NCBI RefSeq assembly: GCF_000971135.1
Contig: NZ_BBLW01000001.1
Location: forward strand, 310,001-374,000
DNA length: 64,000 nt
Direction: 5' to 3'
DNA from: Demequina phytophila
GTDB taxonomy: Bacteria; Actinomycetota; Actinomycetes; Actinomycetales; Demequinaceae
The notes under the pieces are model-generated. The model saw only the letters and a program-made list of their open reading frames with translations, made no database searches and was not told the DNA's origin. Position numbers and translations under genes: made by a program. Below are positions 16,988 through 25,729 of the stretch, one piece after another; the stretch's first letter is position 1, and each line of letters begins with the position of its first letter.

Positions 16988-18372
16988 GAGTCGAAACCGA
17001 GGCCCACGGCGTCGAGGCCGCGAAGCAGCAGGTTGCGACGGCCCTCGCGGTGGTCCGCGCGGTCGAGCGACCAGCGCGTCGCGTTGATGCCCAGGCTCGC
17101 GACGGGCTCGGGCGGGAACGGCAGCGGCCGCTCCTGGACCATCCGCAGGCGCGTGCGCTCGGTCTGCTCACCCGCCAGCAGGTCGAGCATCACGTTGGCG
17201 CCGAACCGGGTCGCGCCCACGCCGAGCCCGGTGAAGCCCAGCGAGTACGCGACGTCGCCACCGCGCGCCGTGCCCCAGAACGCGCAGAACCGGGTGCTGG
17301 TGTCGATGGCGCCGGCCCACCGGTGCGTCGCACGGATCCCGTCGAGCTGCGGGAACGTGGTGAGGAGGTGGCTCGCGAGCTTCTCGTACGACTCGCGTCG
17401 GTCCTGGTAGGACGCCTTGACGCGGCCGCCCGCGTGGTAGATCGCGTCGTAGCCGCCGAACAGCAGGCGGTCGTCCGCAGTGAGCCGGTAGTAGTGGAAC
17501 TGGTTGGCCATGTCCGCGACGCCCTGGCGACCCTCCCACCCGATCTCCGCGAGCTGCGCGGGGGTGAGCGGCTCGGTCATGAGCGCGTAGTCGTAGACGG
17601 GCACGGTCATGAGCCGGTTGCGCTTGAGCAGCGAGGTGAACACGTTGGTGGCGAGCGCCACCTTGCCCGCCCGCACGTGCCCGTCGCGGGTCCGCACCAC
17701 GGGGCCGTCCTCGAGCGCGGTGACGGGCGAGCGCTCGAAGATCCGCACGCCCAGCTGCTCCGCGACGCGGGCGAGCTCGCGCGCGAGCTTGCCGGGGTGC
17801 ACCAGCGCGGTGTCGTCAGGGCTCAGCTGTCCACCCAGGTAGGTGGGCGAGTTCACGAGCGCGCGGGTCGCCTCGGCGTCGAGCACCCCGTCCCCCTCGA
17901 GCCACTCCAGCTGGTGCGGCTCGACCGCGACCGCGAGCGCGCCGGCGCGCTGCCAGTCGACATCCATCGAGTACCGCCCGACCGTCGCCTCGATCTGGTC
18001 GAGGTTCTCCATCCCCAGGCGGTCGAGCTCGTCGATCTCGTCGGGCCAGCGCGACTCGCCGTTCTCACGCCCGTGCGTGAGGCTCGCCTCGCAGAAGCCG
18101 CCGTTGCGGCCCGACGCCGCCCACCCCACGCGCCGCCCCTCGAGCAGCACCACGTCCAGGTGCGGGTCGCGCTCCTTCGCCAGCACCGCGGTCCACAGTC
18201 CCGAGTACCCGCCGCCGACGATCACCAGGTCGGCGCGGTGGCTCCCGCTGAGGCGCGGCCGCTCGGGGCCGGGCGCGTCGTCCGTCCAGAAGGGATCGAG
18301 GCGTGAGCCCTCGAGCATGGTGGCGATGGACGATGCGGCAGCCGGGTGGCGCTCGAAGACCGTGGTTCCCAC
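16984..18372 (-). CDS. FAD-dependent amine oxidoreductase (PuuB/DadA-like)
   Basis: 462 residues. The N-terminal dinucleotide fold is VIVGGGYSGLWTAVLAKE. Further features are GWAASGRNGGFCEAS, typical of the gamma-glutamylputrescine oxidase/glycine oxidase group, and the C-terminal FAD-binding GDVAYSLGFTGLGVGATRFG. It would oxidise a secondary or primary amine with FAD. The GTG at 18372 is chosen over longer frames because an AGGAG sits 8 nt upstream; a GTG at 18381 is the alternative. It heads an operon with the PQ-loop-like protein and cupin and is divergent from the aminotransferase at 18634. A GGACGATGC motif is in the N-terminal linker. Confidence 0.8.
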   Translation of the reverse strand: MGTTVFERHPAAASSIATMLEGSRLDPFWTDDAPGPERPRLSGSHRADLVIVGGGYSGLWTAVLAKERDPHLDVVLLEGRRVGWAASGRNGGFCEASLTHGRENGESRWPDEIDELDRLGMENLDQIEATVGRYSMDVDWQRAGALAVAVEPHQLEWLEGDGVLDAEATRALVNSPTYLGGQLSPDDTALVHPGKLARELARVAEQLGVRIFERSPVTALEDGPVVRTRDGHVRAGKVALATNVFTSLLKRNRLMTVPVYDYALMTEPLTPAQLAEIGWEGRQGVADMANQFHYYRLTADDRLLFGGYDAIYHAGGRVKASYQDRRESYEKLASHLLTTFPQLDGIRATHRWAGAIDTSTRFCAFWGTARGGDVAYSLGFTGLGVGATRFGANVMLDLLAGEQTERTRLRMVQERPLPFPPEPVASLGINATRWSLDRADHREGRRNLLLRGLDAVGLGFDS

Positions 18373-18633
18373 GGGTATCACTCCTGACGGTGAAGGGCTT
18401 GGCGGCATCGAACCGCACGCGTGGCCCGGATGCAAGGGACCTCGGACACTCGTGCACCTGCGGGGAGGGGTGACCGACGCATCGTCCGGACCCGGCATGG
18501 ACCGCGGCCCGGGCGATCGGCTACCGTGTGAGGTGCACTCCCCGGGTGTGCGACCCCAGCGCCAGGCCGGCGGGCGGTCGCGAACCTCACCTCATGAAGA
18601 TGCCCGTCGCCAGGCCGGTCGGGTGGAGGAGTC

Positions 18634-20007
18634 ATGCCTGTCACGCTCGACCGCGCCCGGATCGCCCAGTTGATCGAGGAGCAGACCGCCCTGCTCAACG
18701 AGCGCACCGTGAAGTCCAAGGCCATGTACGCCCACGCGTCGGAGCACCTCTCCGGCGGCGTCGCGTCCAGCTACCAGGGCCGCGACCCGTGGCCCATCTA
18801 CATCGACTCGGGTGCGGGCGACCGCATCGTCGACGTCGACGGCAACGAGTACTACGACTTCCACAACGGATTCGGCTCGATGGTCCAGGGCCACGCCCAC
18901 CCCGCCATCGGCGCGGCGCTCGAGAAGCGCTACCCGCTCGGCACCCACTTCGCCGCCGCCACCGAGGACGTCATCGACGTCGCCGACGAGCTCGCGCGCC
19001 GGTGGGGCCTGCCCAAGTGGCGCTTCACCAACTCGGGCTCCGAATCCACCATGGACGCGATCCGTATCGCCCGCGCCTACACCGGCCGCGACACCGTGAT
19101 GAAGATCTTCGGCTCGTACCACGGCCACCACGACACCGTCATGGTGTCGATCGGCGTCGAGTACGACAAGATCGGCGACCGCGAGAACTACGCGTCGCTG
19201 CCCTACGGCGGCGGCATCCCGCAGGCGACCGTCGACATGACCGTCGCGGTGCCGTTCAACGACGCGGGCGCCATGGAGCGCCGCATCATCGCGCTCGACG
19301 CCGAGGGCCGGAAGCCGGCCTGCGTCATCATGGAGGCCGCCATGATGAACCTGGGCGTGGTGCTGCCCGAGCCCGGCTACCTCGAGGCCGTGCGCGAGAT
19401 CACCAGGAAGCACGGCATCGTGCTGATCTTCGACGAGGTCAAGACCGGCCTCGCCATCGCCCCGGGCGGCGCGACCGAGAAGTTCGGCGTCACGCCCGAC
19501 ATGGTGACGCTCGCCAAGGTGCTGGGCGGCGGCCTGCCGTCGGGCGCGATCGGCGGCTCCGCCGAGGTGATGAGCGTGGTCGAGGACCACACCGTCTACC
19601 AGGTGGGCACCTATAACGGGAACCCGCTGTCGATGGCCGCGGCGAAGGCCTCGCTGCTCGAGGTGCTCACGCCCGCCGCGTACGAGCGGCTCGCGGAGCT
19701 CAACGACCGGATCGTCGCCGGCTGCCAGGCCGTCATCGAGAAGTACGACCTCGCGGGCTACGCCGTGGGCATCGGCTCGAAGGGCTGCGTGACGTTCTCC
19801 ACCGAGAAGATCACCGACTACGAGACCTTCAAGAACGCGCAGGACGTCGAGCTGTGCGACCTCGCCTGGCTGTGGAACATGAACCACGGCATCTTCATGA
19901 CGCCGGGCCGCGAGGAGGAGTGGACGCTCTCGGTGGTCCACACCGACGAGTCCGTGGACGCCTACATCAAGGCGTTCGACGAGCTGGCGGCGGCGCTCAC
20001 CGCGTAA
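18634..20007 (+). CDS. GSA-aminomutase-like class III aminotransferase
   Basis: 457 residues. The N-terminal half has FHNGFGSMVQGHAHPAI, NSGSESTMDAIRIARAYTG and KIFGSYHGHHD. The PLP-Lys is in TLAKVLGGGLPSGAIGG, the pattern of glutamate-1-semialdehyde aminomutase and its catabolic relatives. Heme synthesis is not suggested by the context; neighbouring amine-oxidase and cupin genes point to amine catabolism. GGAGG lies 4 nt before the ATG. Transcription ends at a perfect 12-bp hairpin at 20022-20060 shared with the convergent pflA. Substrate unknown. Confidence 0.8.
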   Translation: MPVTLDRARIAQLIEEQTALLNERTVKSKAMYAHASEHLSGGVASSYQGRDPWPIYIDSGAGDRIVDVDGNEYYDFHNGFGSMVQGHAHPAIGAALEKRYPLGTHFAAATEDVIDVADELARRWGLPKWRFTNSGSESTMDAIRIARAYTGRDTVMKIFGSYHGHHDTVMVSIGVEYDKIGDRENYASLPYGGGIPQATVDMTVAVPFNDAGAMERRIIALDAEGRKPACVIMEAAMMNLGVVLPEPGYLEAVREITRKHGIVLIFDEVKTGLAIAPGGATEKFGVTPDMVTLAKVLGGGLPSGAIGGSAEVMSVVEDHTVYQVGTYNGNPLSMAAAKASLLEVLTPAAYERLAELNDRIVAGCQAVIEKYDLAGYAVGIGSKGCVTFSTEKITDYETFKNAQDVELCDLAWLWNMNHGIFMTPGREEEWTLSVVHTDESVDAYIKAFDELAAALTA

Positions 20008-20021
20008 CCGCCCCGTGCACA

Positions 20022-20060
20022 CGGAAGGCCGGGTCCCGCTGAGGTGGGCCCGGCCTTCCG
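20022..20060. terminator. Bidirectional terminator hairpin
   Basis: Perfect 12-bp inverted repeat CGGAAGGCCGGG / CCCGGCCTTCCG around a 15-nt loop, between two convergent genes that end at 20007 and 20064. Confidence 0.75.
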
Positions 20061-20063
20061 CGT

Positions 20064-20885
20064 TCACATCACGGTGATGCCGCGCGCGGCGAACTGCCCC
20101 CTCACGCGATCGAGCAGCTCGTGCGACGGCGTGGGGGTGTCCTCGAGCAGGTACGGCTCCCCCGTCGCGGCCCACTTGTCGCGGCCCAGCTGGTGGAACG
20201 GCAGCACCTCGACCCGCGCCACCCCGTCCAGCGTCGCGACGAAGTCCGCGACCGCGTCGACGTTGTCGACCGCGTCGGTGAGCCCGGGCACCAGCACGAA
20301 CCGGATCCACATGGTCCGGCCCCGGTCGGACAGCCGCCGGGCGAAGTCGAGCGTGGGCTGGAGCGGACGCCCGGTCACGCGGGTGTAGGTCTCGGGGATG
20401 CCCGACTTGATGTCGAGCAGGAACAGGTCGATCTTTTCGAGGTCCTCGTCGGACAGCCGCGCGCCCAGCAGTCCCGCGGTGTCCAGCGCCGTGTGCACGC
20501 CCATCGCGTGGCAGCGGCGGAACACCTCCATGACGAATTTCGCCTGGAGCAGCGGCTCGCCGCCGGAGATCGTGATGCCGCCACCGGAGACCTTGAGGAC
20601 CTTCTCGTAGCGGCGGATCTTCTCCATCACCTCGTCGACGCTGTGGCGCTTGCCGTCGCGCATGCGCCACGTGTCGGGGTTCTGGCAGAACTGGCAGCGC
20701 ATCCCGCAGCCCGCCATGAACAGGGCCATGCGGGTGCCCGGGCCGTCGGCGCCGGTGACGAGGTCCCACGAGTGGACCGAGCCGGTGGTGTGGTCGACGA
20801 TGCGCTCGGCGGCGGCCATCTCCTCGTCGGCCACCTCCATGGGGGGCGACGCGAGAAGCGGGACGGGGACGGGCTGGTCAGGCAT
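20064..20885 (-). CDS. pflA: Pyruvate formate-lyase activating enzyme
   Basis: A radical-SAM enzyme of 273 residues that installs the glycyl radical on PflB under anaerobic conditions. The [4Fe-4S] CxxxCxxC motif is at Cys60, Cys64 and Cys67 (CGMRCQFC). The SAM-binding GGE motif is in ITISGGEPLLQ, with later conserved LLDIKS and FVLVPGLTD. GGAGG precedes the ATG at good spacing. It follows pflB by 91 bp containing a 12-bp hairpin that could lower its expression relative to PflB. Confidence 0.95.
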   Translation of the reverse strand: MPDQPVPVPLLASPPMEVADEEMAAAERIVDHTTGSVHSWDLVTGADGPGTRMALFMAGCGMRCQFCQNPDTWRMRDGKRHSVDEVMEKIRRYEKVLKVSGGGITISGGEPLLQAKFVMEVFRRCHAMGVHTALDTAGLLGARLSDEDLEKIDLFLLDIKSGIPETYTRVTGRPLQPTLDFARRLSDRGRTMWIRFVLVPGLTDAVDNVDAVADFVATLDGVARVEVLPFHQLGRDKWAATGEPYLLEDTPTPSHELLDRVRGQFAARGITVM

Positions 20886-20914
20886 GGCGGGGACCTCCTG
20901 CTACTGAGGATAGA

Positions 20915-20951
20915 AGCGGCGCCCCGCCCCCGGTGGGGACGGGGCGCCGCT
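20915..20951 (-). terminator. Intercistronic hairpin pflB-pflA
   Basis: Perfect 12-bp stem (AGCGGCGCCCCG at 20915-20926 pairing with 20940-20951) 25 bp past the pflB stop. It is either a partial terminator or an mRNA-stabilising 3' structure giving more PflB than PflA. Confidence 0.6.
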
Positions 20952-20976
20952 GGGTGTCCGGTCTGCGGAGAGCGGG

Positions 20977-23259
20977 CTACAGCCCGGCGTGGAACGTGCG
21001 GGAGAGCACGTCGAGCTGCTGCTCGCGGGTCAGGCGGACGAAGTTGACGGCGTAGCCCGAGACGCGGATGGTGAGCTGCGGGTACTTCTCCGGGTGCTCC
21101 ATCGCGTCCTCGAGGACCTCACGGTTGAGGACGTTGACGTTGACGTGGAAGCCCTGCGACACGTTGTACGCGTCGAGGATGCCCACCAGGTTCTTCACCT
21201 GGTCCTCGCGGGTGCGACCCAGTCCGGACGGCACGATCGAGGTGGTCAGCGAGATGCCGTCCTGCGCCTCCGCGTAGGGCAGCTTCGCGACGGAGAGGGC
21301 CGAGGCCATCACGCCGTGCACGTCGCGGCCGTTCATCGGGTTGGCACCGGGAGCGAAGGGCTCGCCGGCGCGGCGGCCGTCGGGGGTGTTGCCCGTCGCC
21401 TTGCCGTAGACCACGTTGGACGTGATGGTGAGCACCGACTGCGTGTGGGTCGCGTTGCGGTAGGTGGGCTGCTGGCGCACCTTCTCCATGAAGCGGCCCA
21501 CCAGGTCCACGGCGATCTCGTCGACGCGGTCGTCGTCGTTGCCGTAGCAGGGGAACTCGCCCTCGACCTCGTAGTCCACCGCGAGGCCCGAGGCGTCGCG
21601 GACGGGACGCACGGTCGCGTACTTGATGGCCGATAGCGAGTCCGCCGCGACCGACAGGCCGGCGATGCCGCAGGCCATGGTGCGGAGGATGGTGCGGTCG
21701 TGCAGCGCCATCTCGATGCGCTCGTACGCGTACTTGTCGTGCATGTAGTGGATGACGTTGAGCGCGTCCACGTAGGTCTCGGCGAGCCAGTCGAGGAGGC
21801 CGTCGAACGCCGCCATGACGGAGTCGAAATCGAGGACCTCGTCCGTGAGGGGTGCGCTCACCGGGGCGACCTGCTTGCCGGACACCTCGTCGCGGCCGCC
21901 GTTGATCGCGTACAGCAGCGACTTGGCGAGGTTGACGCGGGCGCCGAAGAACTGCATCTGCTTGCCCACGGCCATCGCGGACACGCAGCACGCGATCGCG
22001 GTGTCGTCGCCGTAGCAGGGGCGGATCAGCTCGTCCGACTCGTACTGGATGGCCGAGGTGTCGATCGAGACCTTCGCGCAGAAGTCCTTGAAGCCCTGCG
22101 GGAGGCGGTCCGACCAGAACACGGTGAGGTTCGGCTCCGGGGCGGGGCCCAGGTTGTAGAGCGTCTGCAGGTAGCGGAACGAGGTGCGGGTCACCAGCGG
22201 GCGACCGTCCTCGCCGACGCCGCCGATGGTCTCGGTGACCCACGTCGGGTCGCCCGAGAACAGGGCGTCGTACTCGGGGGTGCGCAGGAAGCGCACGATC
22301 CGCAGCTTGATGACGAAGTCGTCGATGATCTCCTGCGCCTGCTCCTCGGTGAGGACGCCCTCGGCGATGTCGCGCTCGAGGAACACGTCGACGAAGGTCG
22401 AGGTGCGGCCGAGCGACATGGCGGCGCCGTTCTGCTCCTTCACCGCGGCGAGGTACGCGAAGTACAGCCACTGGACGGCCTCGCGGCCGGACTGCGCGGG
22501 GCCGGAGATGTCGAAGCCGTAGGAGGCCGCCATCTGCTTGAGCTCCTTGAGCGCCTTGATCTGCTCGGAGTTCTCCTCGCGGTCGCGGATGATGTCCTCG
22601 GTCGAGCGCTCCATGTCGAGCTCCATGCGCTCGAGCTTCTTGCCCTCGATCAGGGCGTCGACGCCGTACAGCGCGACGCGACGGTAGTCGCCGATGATGC
22701 GGCCGCGGCCGTACGCGTCGGGCAGGCCGGTGACGATGTGCGAGGAACGGGCCGCGCGGACGTTCGGCGGGTACGCGTCGAAGACGCCGTCGTTGTGGGT
22801 CTTGCGGTACTTGGAGAAGGTCTCCTCGAGCTCCGGCTTGATCGGGTAGCCGTAGGTCTCGAGCTCCTTCACCACCATGCGCCAGCCGCCGAACGGCATG
22901 ATCGCGCGCTTGAGCGGGGCGTCGGTCTGCAGGCCGACGATGACCTCGTTCTCCTGGTCGATGTAGCCGGGGCCGTGCGAGGTGATGAGGGCCGGGGTCT
23001 CCCAGTCGACGTCGTAGACGCCCTTCTCGCGCTCCTCCGGGAACATCGCCGAGAGCTTGTCCCACACGCCCGTGGTGCGGGCGGTCGCGCCGGCAAGGAA
23101 GGAGTCGTCGCCCTCGTACGGCGTGTAGTTCTTCTGGATGAAGTCACGGACGTCGATGCCGTCGCACCAGGCGCCGGTGGTGAAGCCGCGCCACGCGTGG
23201 GCGCGGGGGTCGCCCGCGTCGTCCTGGATGGTGGTGCTGTCGACGGCTTCTGCGGTCAT
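20977..23259 (-). CDS. pflB: Formate acetyltransferase (pyruvate formate-lyase)
   Basis: Cleaves pyruvate with CoA to acetyl-CoA and formate using a glycyl radical. 760 residues, normal for the family. The adjacent catalytic cysteines are near 424-425 ([11 protein letters not shown]). The radical Gly is near 735 in RVSGYAVNF, in the C-terminal domain that PflA opens. The ATG at 23259 (MTAEAVDS) is chosen because the preceding frame extension carries no domain and a GAGAGGGAG lies upstream. With adhE it gives mixed-acid/ethanol fermentation. No formate transporter or formate dehydrogenase is nearby. Confidence 0.97.
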   Translation of the reverse strand: MTAEAVDSTTIQDDAGDPRAHAWRGFTTGAWCDGIDVRDFIQKNYTPYEGDDSFLAGATARTTGVWDKLSAMFPEEREKGVYDVDWETPALITSHGPGYIDQENEVIVGLQTDAPLKRAIMPFGGWRMVVKELETYGYPIKPELEETFSKYRKTHNDGVFDAYPPNVRAARSSHIVTGLPDAYGRGRIIGDYRRVALYGVDALIEGKKLERMELDMERSTEDIIRDREENSEQIKALKELKQMAASYGFDISGPAQSGREAVQWLYFAYLAAVKEQNGAAMSLGRTSTFVDVFLERDIAEGVLTEEQAQEIIDDFVIKLRIVRFLRTPEYDALFSGDPTWVTETIGGVGEDGRPLVTRTSFRYLQTLYNLGPAPEPNLTVFWSDRLPQGFKDFCAKVSIDTSAIQYESDELIRPCYGDDTAIACCVSAMAVGKQMQFFGARVNLAKSLLYAINGGRDEVSGKQVAPVSAPLTDEVLDFDSVMAAFDGLLDWLAETYVDALNVIHYMHDKYAYERIEMALHDRTILRTMACGIAGLSVAADSLSAIKYATVRPVRDASGLAVDYEVEGEFPCYGNDDDRVDEIAVDLVGRFMEKVRQQPTYRNATHTQSVLTITSNVVYGKATGNTPDGRRAGEPFAPGANPMNGRDVHGVMASALSVAKLPYAEAQDGISLTTSIVPSGLGRTREDQVKNLVGILDAYNVSQGFHVNVNVLNREVLEDAMEHPEKYPQLTIRVSGYAVNFVRLTREQQLDVLSRTFHAGL

Positions 23260-23353
23260 GGCCTGTACTCCCTCTCCCAATTGGATGGCCCTGTAGGGCC
23301 GATGCGTGGGGCTCGCTCCTGCCGGGATGGCGGTGTGGATTGCCTCGTGTTTC

Positions 23354-23363
23354 ACCGTACGGT
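23354..23363. promoter_or_regulatory. Palindrome upstream of pflB
   Basis: ACCGTACGGT, a perfect 10-bp palindrome about 95 bp before the pflB start. It is a candidate operator for a redox regulator, but it matches no Rex or FNR consensus I can recognise. Confidence 0.3.
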
Positions 23364-23425
23364 CGGGGAGGACCCTTTGCATGGGACCAAGTGCCCGCGG
23401 ACCTTCGGTCCTGGAATGGGAGGGG

Positions 23426-23851
23426 TCAGGGAAGCGCGCGCGCGGACGCGGTCGCGTCGAGGTTCACGGCGCCGGGCAGCCACGTCGCGCCGAACAGCAC
23501 GGGCGTGCGCAGCGCGAGCGCCACCTCGACGGTGACGCCGTCCGGGGACGATGCAGCGGTCAGGACCGCGCCTTCCAGCCCTTCGCGCGTGGCGGAGAGG
23601 GCCAGCTGGGTGCGCGCCGCGGCGTCGAGCGCGACGGGGTCGAGGCGGGTCGCCCCCGTGGAGTAGTAGGCGTCGAGGTCGAGCGCGTCGGCGGCCGCGA
23701 GCGCGACCTCGTCCGCCGCGTGGGCGAGGCGCGACCGTTGCAGCTGGACGTGCGTGACGGCGGCGACGGTGACGAGCGCGGCGAGCAGCACGGCCACCAG
23801 GCCGAGGGTGAGGACGGTGATCGAGCCCTCGTCGTCGCGCGGCACGGTCAT
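23426..23851 (-). CDS. TadE/G-like pseudopilin, Rv3654c type
   Basis: 141 residues. An N-terminal [33 protein letters not shown] segment is the short leader plus transmembrane helix of Tad-associated minor pilins; E in position after DDEGS resembles the TadE processing region. The helix is followed by [15 protein letters not shown] and a mostly beta/loop region. It is the last gene of the leftward tad operon and overlaps the previous gene by ATGA. The equivalent M. tuberculosis gene order (Rv3659c-Rv3654c) ends with a protein of this type. Confidence 0.7.
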   Translation of the reverse strand: MTVPRDDEGSITVLTLGLVAVLLAALVTVAAVTHVQLQRSRLAHAADEVALAAADALDLDAYYSTGATRLDPVALDAAARTQLALSATREGLEGAVLTAASSPDGVTVEVALALRTPVLFGATWLPGAVNLDATASARALP

Positions 23852-24309
23852 GGCGCATACCCGTCGACCGGGCTGGACGCGGTGGAGTCGATGGTGATCC
23901 GCGCGGGGATCGCGGCGCGCACCAGGGCGGGCACCCCCGGCAACGGGACATGGAGCTCGACCCGCGCGATCACGGTCGACCCGGCGGCCAGGCAGGCGCC
24001 GTCGCAGCCCAGCTCGACGGCGGCGGTCCCGATCCCGAAGTCCTCCGCGGCGACCGCGGCAGCCGCGTCCGCGGCGGCACGCGACTCCGCGAGCGCCTCC
24101 TCCGGCGTGGCGCCTGCGTCGAGAGAGTCGAGCCCGGTCACCACCGCGGCGCGTGCGGCGGAGTACGCGGCGGCCTCGGCGGCGTAGGCCCCGGCCTGCA
24201 CGCGGGAGACGGCGACCACCAGGTAGAGGAGAGGCACGAGCAGCACGAGCGTGAGCGCGACCAGCTCGACCGTGGCGGCGCCGTCCTCGGCGCGGAGGTC
24301 ACGGCGCAT
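23848..24309 (-). CDS. TadE-like minor pilin
   Basis: 153 residues. The N-terminal region AEDGAATVELVALTLVLLVPLLYLVVAVSRVQAG is a prepilin-like leader and hydrophobic helix with the glutamate expected at +5. A globular part follows with two cysteines (ELGCDGACLAAG) that may form a disulfide outside the membrane. It overlaps the upstream TadE gene by 11 bp and the downstream one by 4 bp, so the three are co-translated. Confidence 0.7.
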   Translation of the reverse strand: MRRDLRAEDGAATVELVALTLVLLVPLLYLVVAVSRVQAGAYAAEAAAYSAARAAVVTGLDSLDAGATPEEALAESRAAADAAAAVAAEDFGIGTAAVELGCDGACLAAGSTVIARVELHVPLPGVPALVRAAIPARITIDSTASSPVDGYAP

Positions 24310-24682
24310 CGACGCCCTCGATCAGCGCGCGGCCGCTCGCCTCGACTCTGTGGGAGGTCCACAGCACCACCGACGCCTCGCCGGTCAGGGTGACCCGCAC
24401 CGCGGCGCGACCGCCCACGTCCTCGTGGGAGATCGCCGCCTGCGTGCCCATCCCGAGCGACGACTCGGCGCAGGTGGCCGCCCGGGCGACCCCCGCATCG
24501 TCCCCCTGCCGCGCGACGGCGGCGACGCGGGCGCCCTCGGACGCGCACGCGGTGAGCGTGCTCCGGACGTGCGCGGCGAGGGCGAGCTGGAGCACGCCGA
24601 GCGCGACCGCGGCCACGAGGACCGCGACCAGCACGAACTCGACGGCCGCGGAGCCCCGGTCAGGCGCCGGTGACCGATTCAA
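24299..24682 (-). CDS. TadE-like minor pilin
   Basis: 127 residues from a TTG start. The leader/helix is DRGSAAVEFVLVAVLVAAVALGVLQLALAAHVRST, the TadE family signature with Glu five residues after the cleavage-type Gly-Ser. It is followed by a short domain with two Cys (LTACASEGAR, AATCAESS). It overlaps the end of the Flp pilin gene by 23 bp in another frame, so translation is coupled. The TTG start is the only sensible one that keeps the prepilin leader. Confidence 0.7.
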   Translation of the reverse strand: MNRSPAPDRGSAAVEFVLVAVLVAAVALGVLQLALAAHVRSTLTACASEGARVAAVARQGDDAGVARAATCAESSLGMGTQAAISHEDVGGRAAVRVTLTGEASVVLWTSHRVEASGRALIEGVDAP

Positions 24683-24824
24683 GGGCCGTCGTGAACATCT
24701 CGCTGAGCGCGGGCCCGGCGAGCGCCCAGATGGTGGCCACCAACCCGGCGGTCATGAGCGTGATGAGCACCCAGCCGGGCACGTCACCGCGGTCTTCGCT
24801 CCAGTCCCTCTTCCACTTGTCCAT
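24660..24824 (-). CDS. Flp-type major pilin (DUF4244/Rv3656c-like)
   Basis: A 54-residue peptide: charged N-terminus (MDKWKRDWSEDRGDVPG), then a 20-residue hydrophobic helix (WVLITLMTAGLVATIWALAG) and a short tail. Size, position between tadC and the TadE genes, and the helix match the small pilin of actinobacterial Tad loci. GGGGGAG precedes the ATG at good spacing, the strongest ribosome site in the operon, as expected for a subunit needed in bulk. Confidence 0.75.
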   Translation of the reverse strand: MDKWKRDWSEDRGDVPGWVLITLMTAGLVATIWALAGPALSEMFTTALESVTGA

Positions 24825-24838
24825 CTCTCCCCCATCTC

Positions 24839-25729
24839 CTACAACCCCAGCCGGAGCGCGATGAGCCCCGGGTACAGCGCGAACAGCACGGTCACCGGCA
24901 GGATCAGGAGCACGACGGGCACGAGCATCGCGATCTCGCGCTTGCCGCCTTCCTCGAGCAGCACCTGGCGTCCGCGGTCGCGTACGTCGGTCGCCTGCGC
25001 GTGCAGCACCTCCGCGAGCGGTGTGCCGCGTTCGATCGCCGTCACCAGCGCGTCCGTGAACGACGTCACGACCGGCTCGCCCGCGCGGGCGGCGAAGCGG
25101 TCGAGCGCGCTGGCGACCGTGCGGCCTGCGCGGATCTCGGCGAGCGCGGTCCGGAGCTCGTCGCCGAGCGGACCCGGCGAGAGCGTGGCGACCCGGTCCA
25201 GGGCGGCCGGCACCGACTCGCCGGCGACCACGGCGAGCGCGAGCATCTCCGCGGCGGCGGGGAGCTCGTGACGCATCCGGCCACCGCGCGCGGCGGCGCG
25301 GCGGGACAGCAGCACGTCCGGAGCGAGCCCGCCGAGCACGGCACCGCACGCCGCGACGACGAGCGCCACCACGGGGCCGGTGCCACGGGCCACGCCGAGA
25401 AGAAGTCCGACCGCGAGGCCGGCCGCCAGACCCGCCGCCGCGCCCGCGAGCGCCTGCGCCCGATGCCGCGCGACCGCGGTGGCGGATCCGGCGCGCGCGA
25501 GGCGACGCTCGAGCTCCTCGGTGGGTGCTCCGAGCCGTGCGACCAGGCGCGACGCGTCGGCGATGACCGGCGCCACCATCCGGGCGAACGGCCCTCGAGC
25601 GACGGACACCGTGGAGGACCCGCGCAGGCGGGGCGCGAGGCGCCTCTCGAGCGAGAACCGGCGCGCGTGAGCCCAGGACCACACGAGGCCGAGGCCGGCG
25701 GCGAGGCAGAGGCACAGGAGGGCGATCAT
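24839..25729 (-). CDS. tadC: TadC-like pilus inner-membrane platform protein
   Basis: 296 residues of the GspF/T2SS-F type. There is an N-terminal helix, two central hydrophobic segments (GAAAGLAAGLAVGLLLGV and VVALVVAACGAVLGG), the conserved HELPAAAEMLALAVVAGESVPAALDRVA region, and a C-terminal helix (IAMLVPVVLLILPVTVLFALYPGL). It forms the membrane base of the Tad secretion machine with TadB. Its ATG overlaps the end of tadB by 4 bp. Confidence 0.82.
   Translation of the reverse strand: MIALLCLCLAAGLGLVWSWAHARRFSLERRLAPRLRGSSTVSVARGPFARMVAPVIADASRLVARLGAPTEELERRLARAGSATAVARHRAQALAGAAAGLAAGLAVGLLLGVARGTGPVVALVVAACGAVLGGLAPDVLLSRRAAARGGRMRHELPAAAEMLALAVVAGESVPAALDRVATLSPGPLGDELRTALAEIRAGRTVASALDRFAARAGEPVVTSFTDALVTAIERGTPLAEVLHAQATDVRDRGRQVLLEEGGKREIAMLVPVVLLILPVTVLFALYPGLIALRLGL

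Noticed and set aside
18634-20007. Heme-biosynthesis glutamate-1-semialdehyde aminomutase (hemL)
   Set aside because: Fold matches, but the gene neighbours are an amine oxidase, cupin and PucR-controlled catabolic genes, with no other heme genes; left as a GSA-like aminotransferase.
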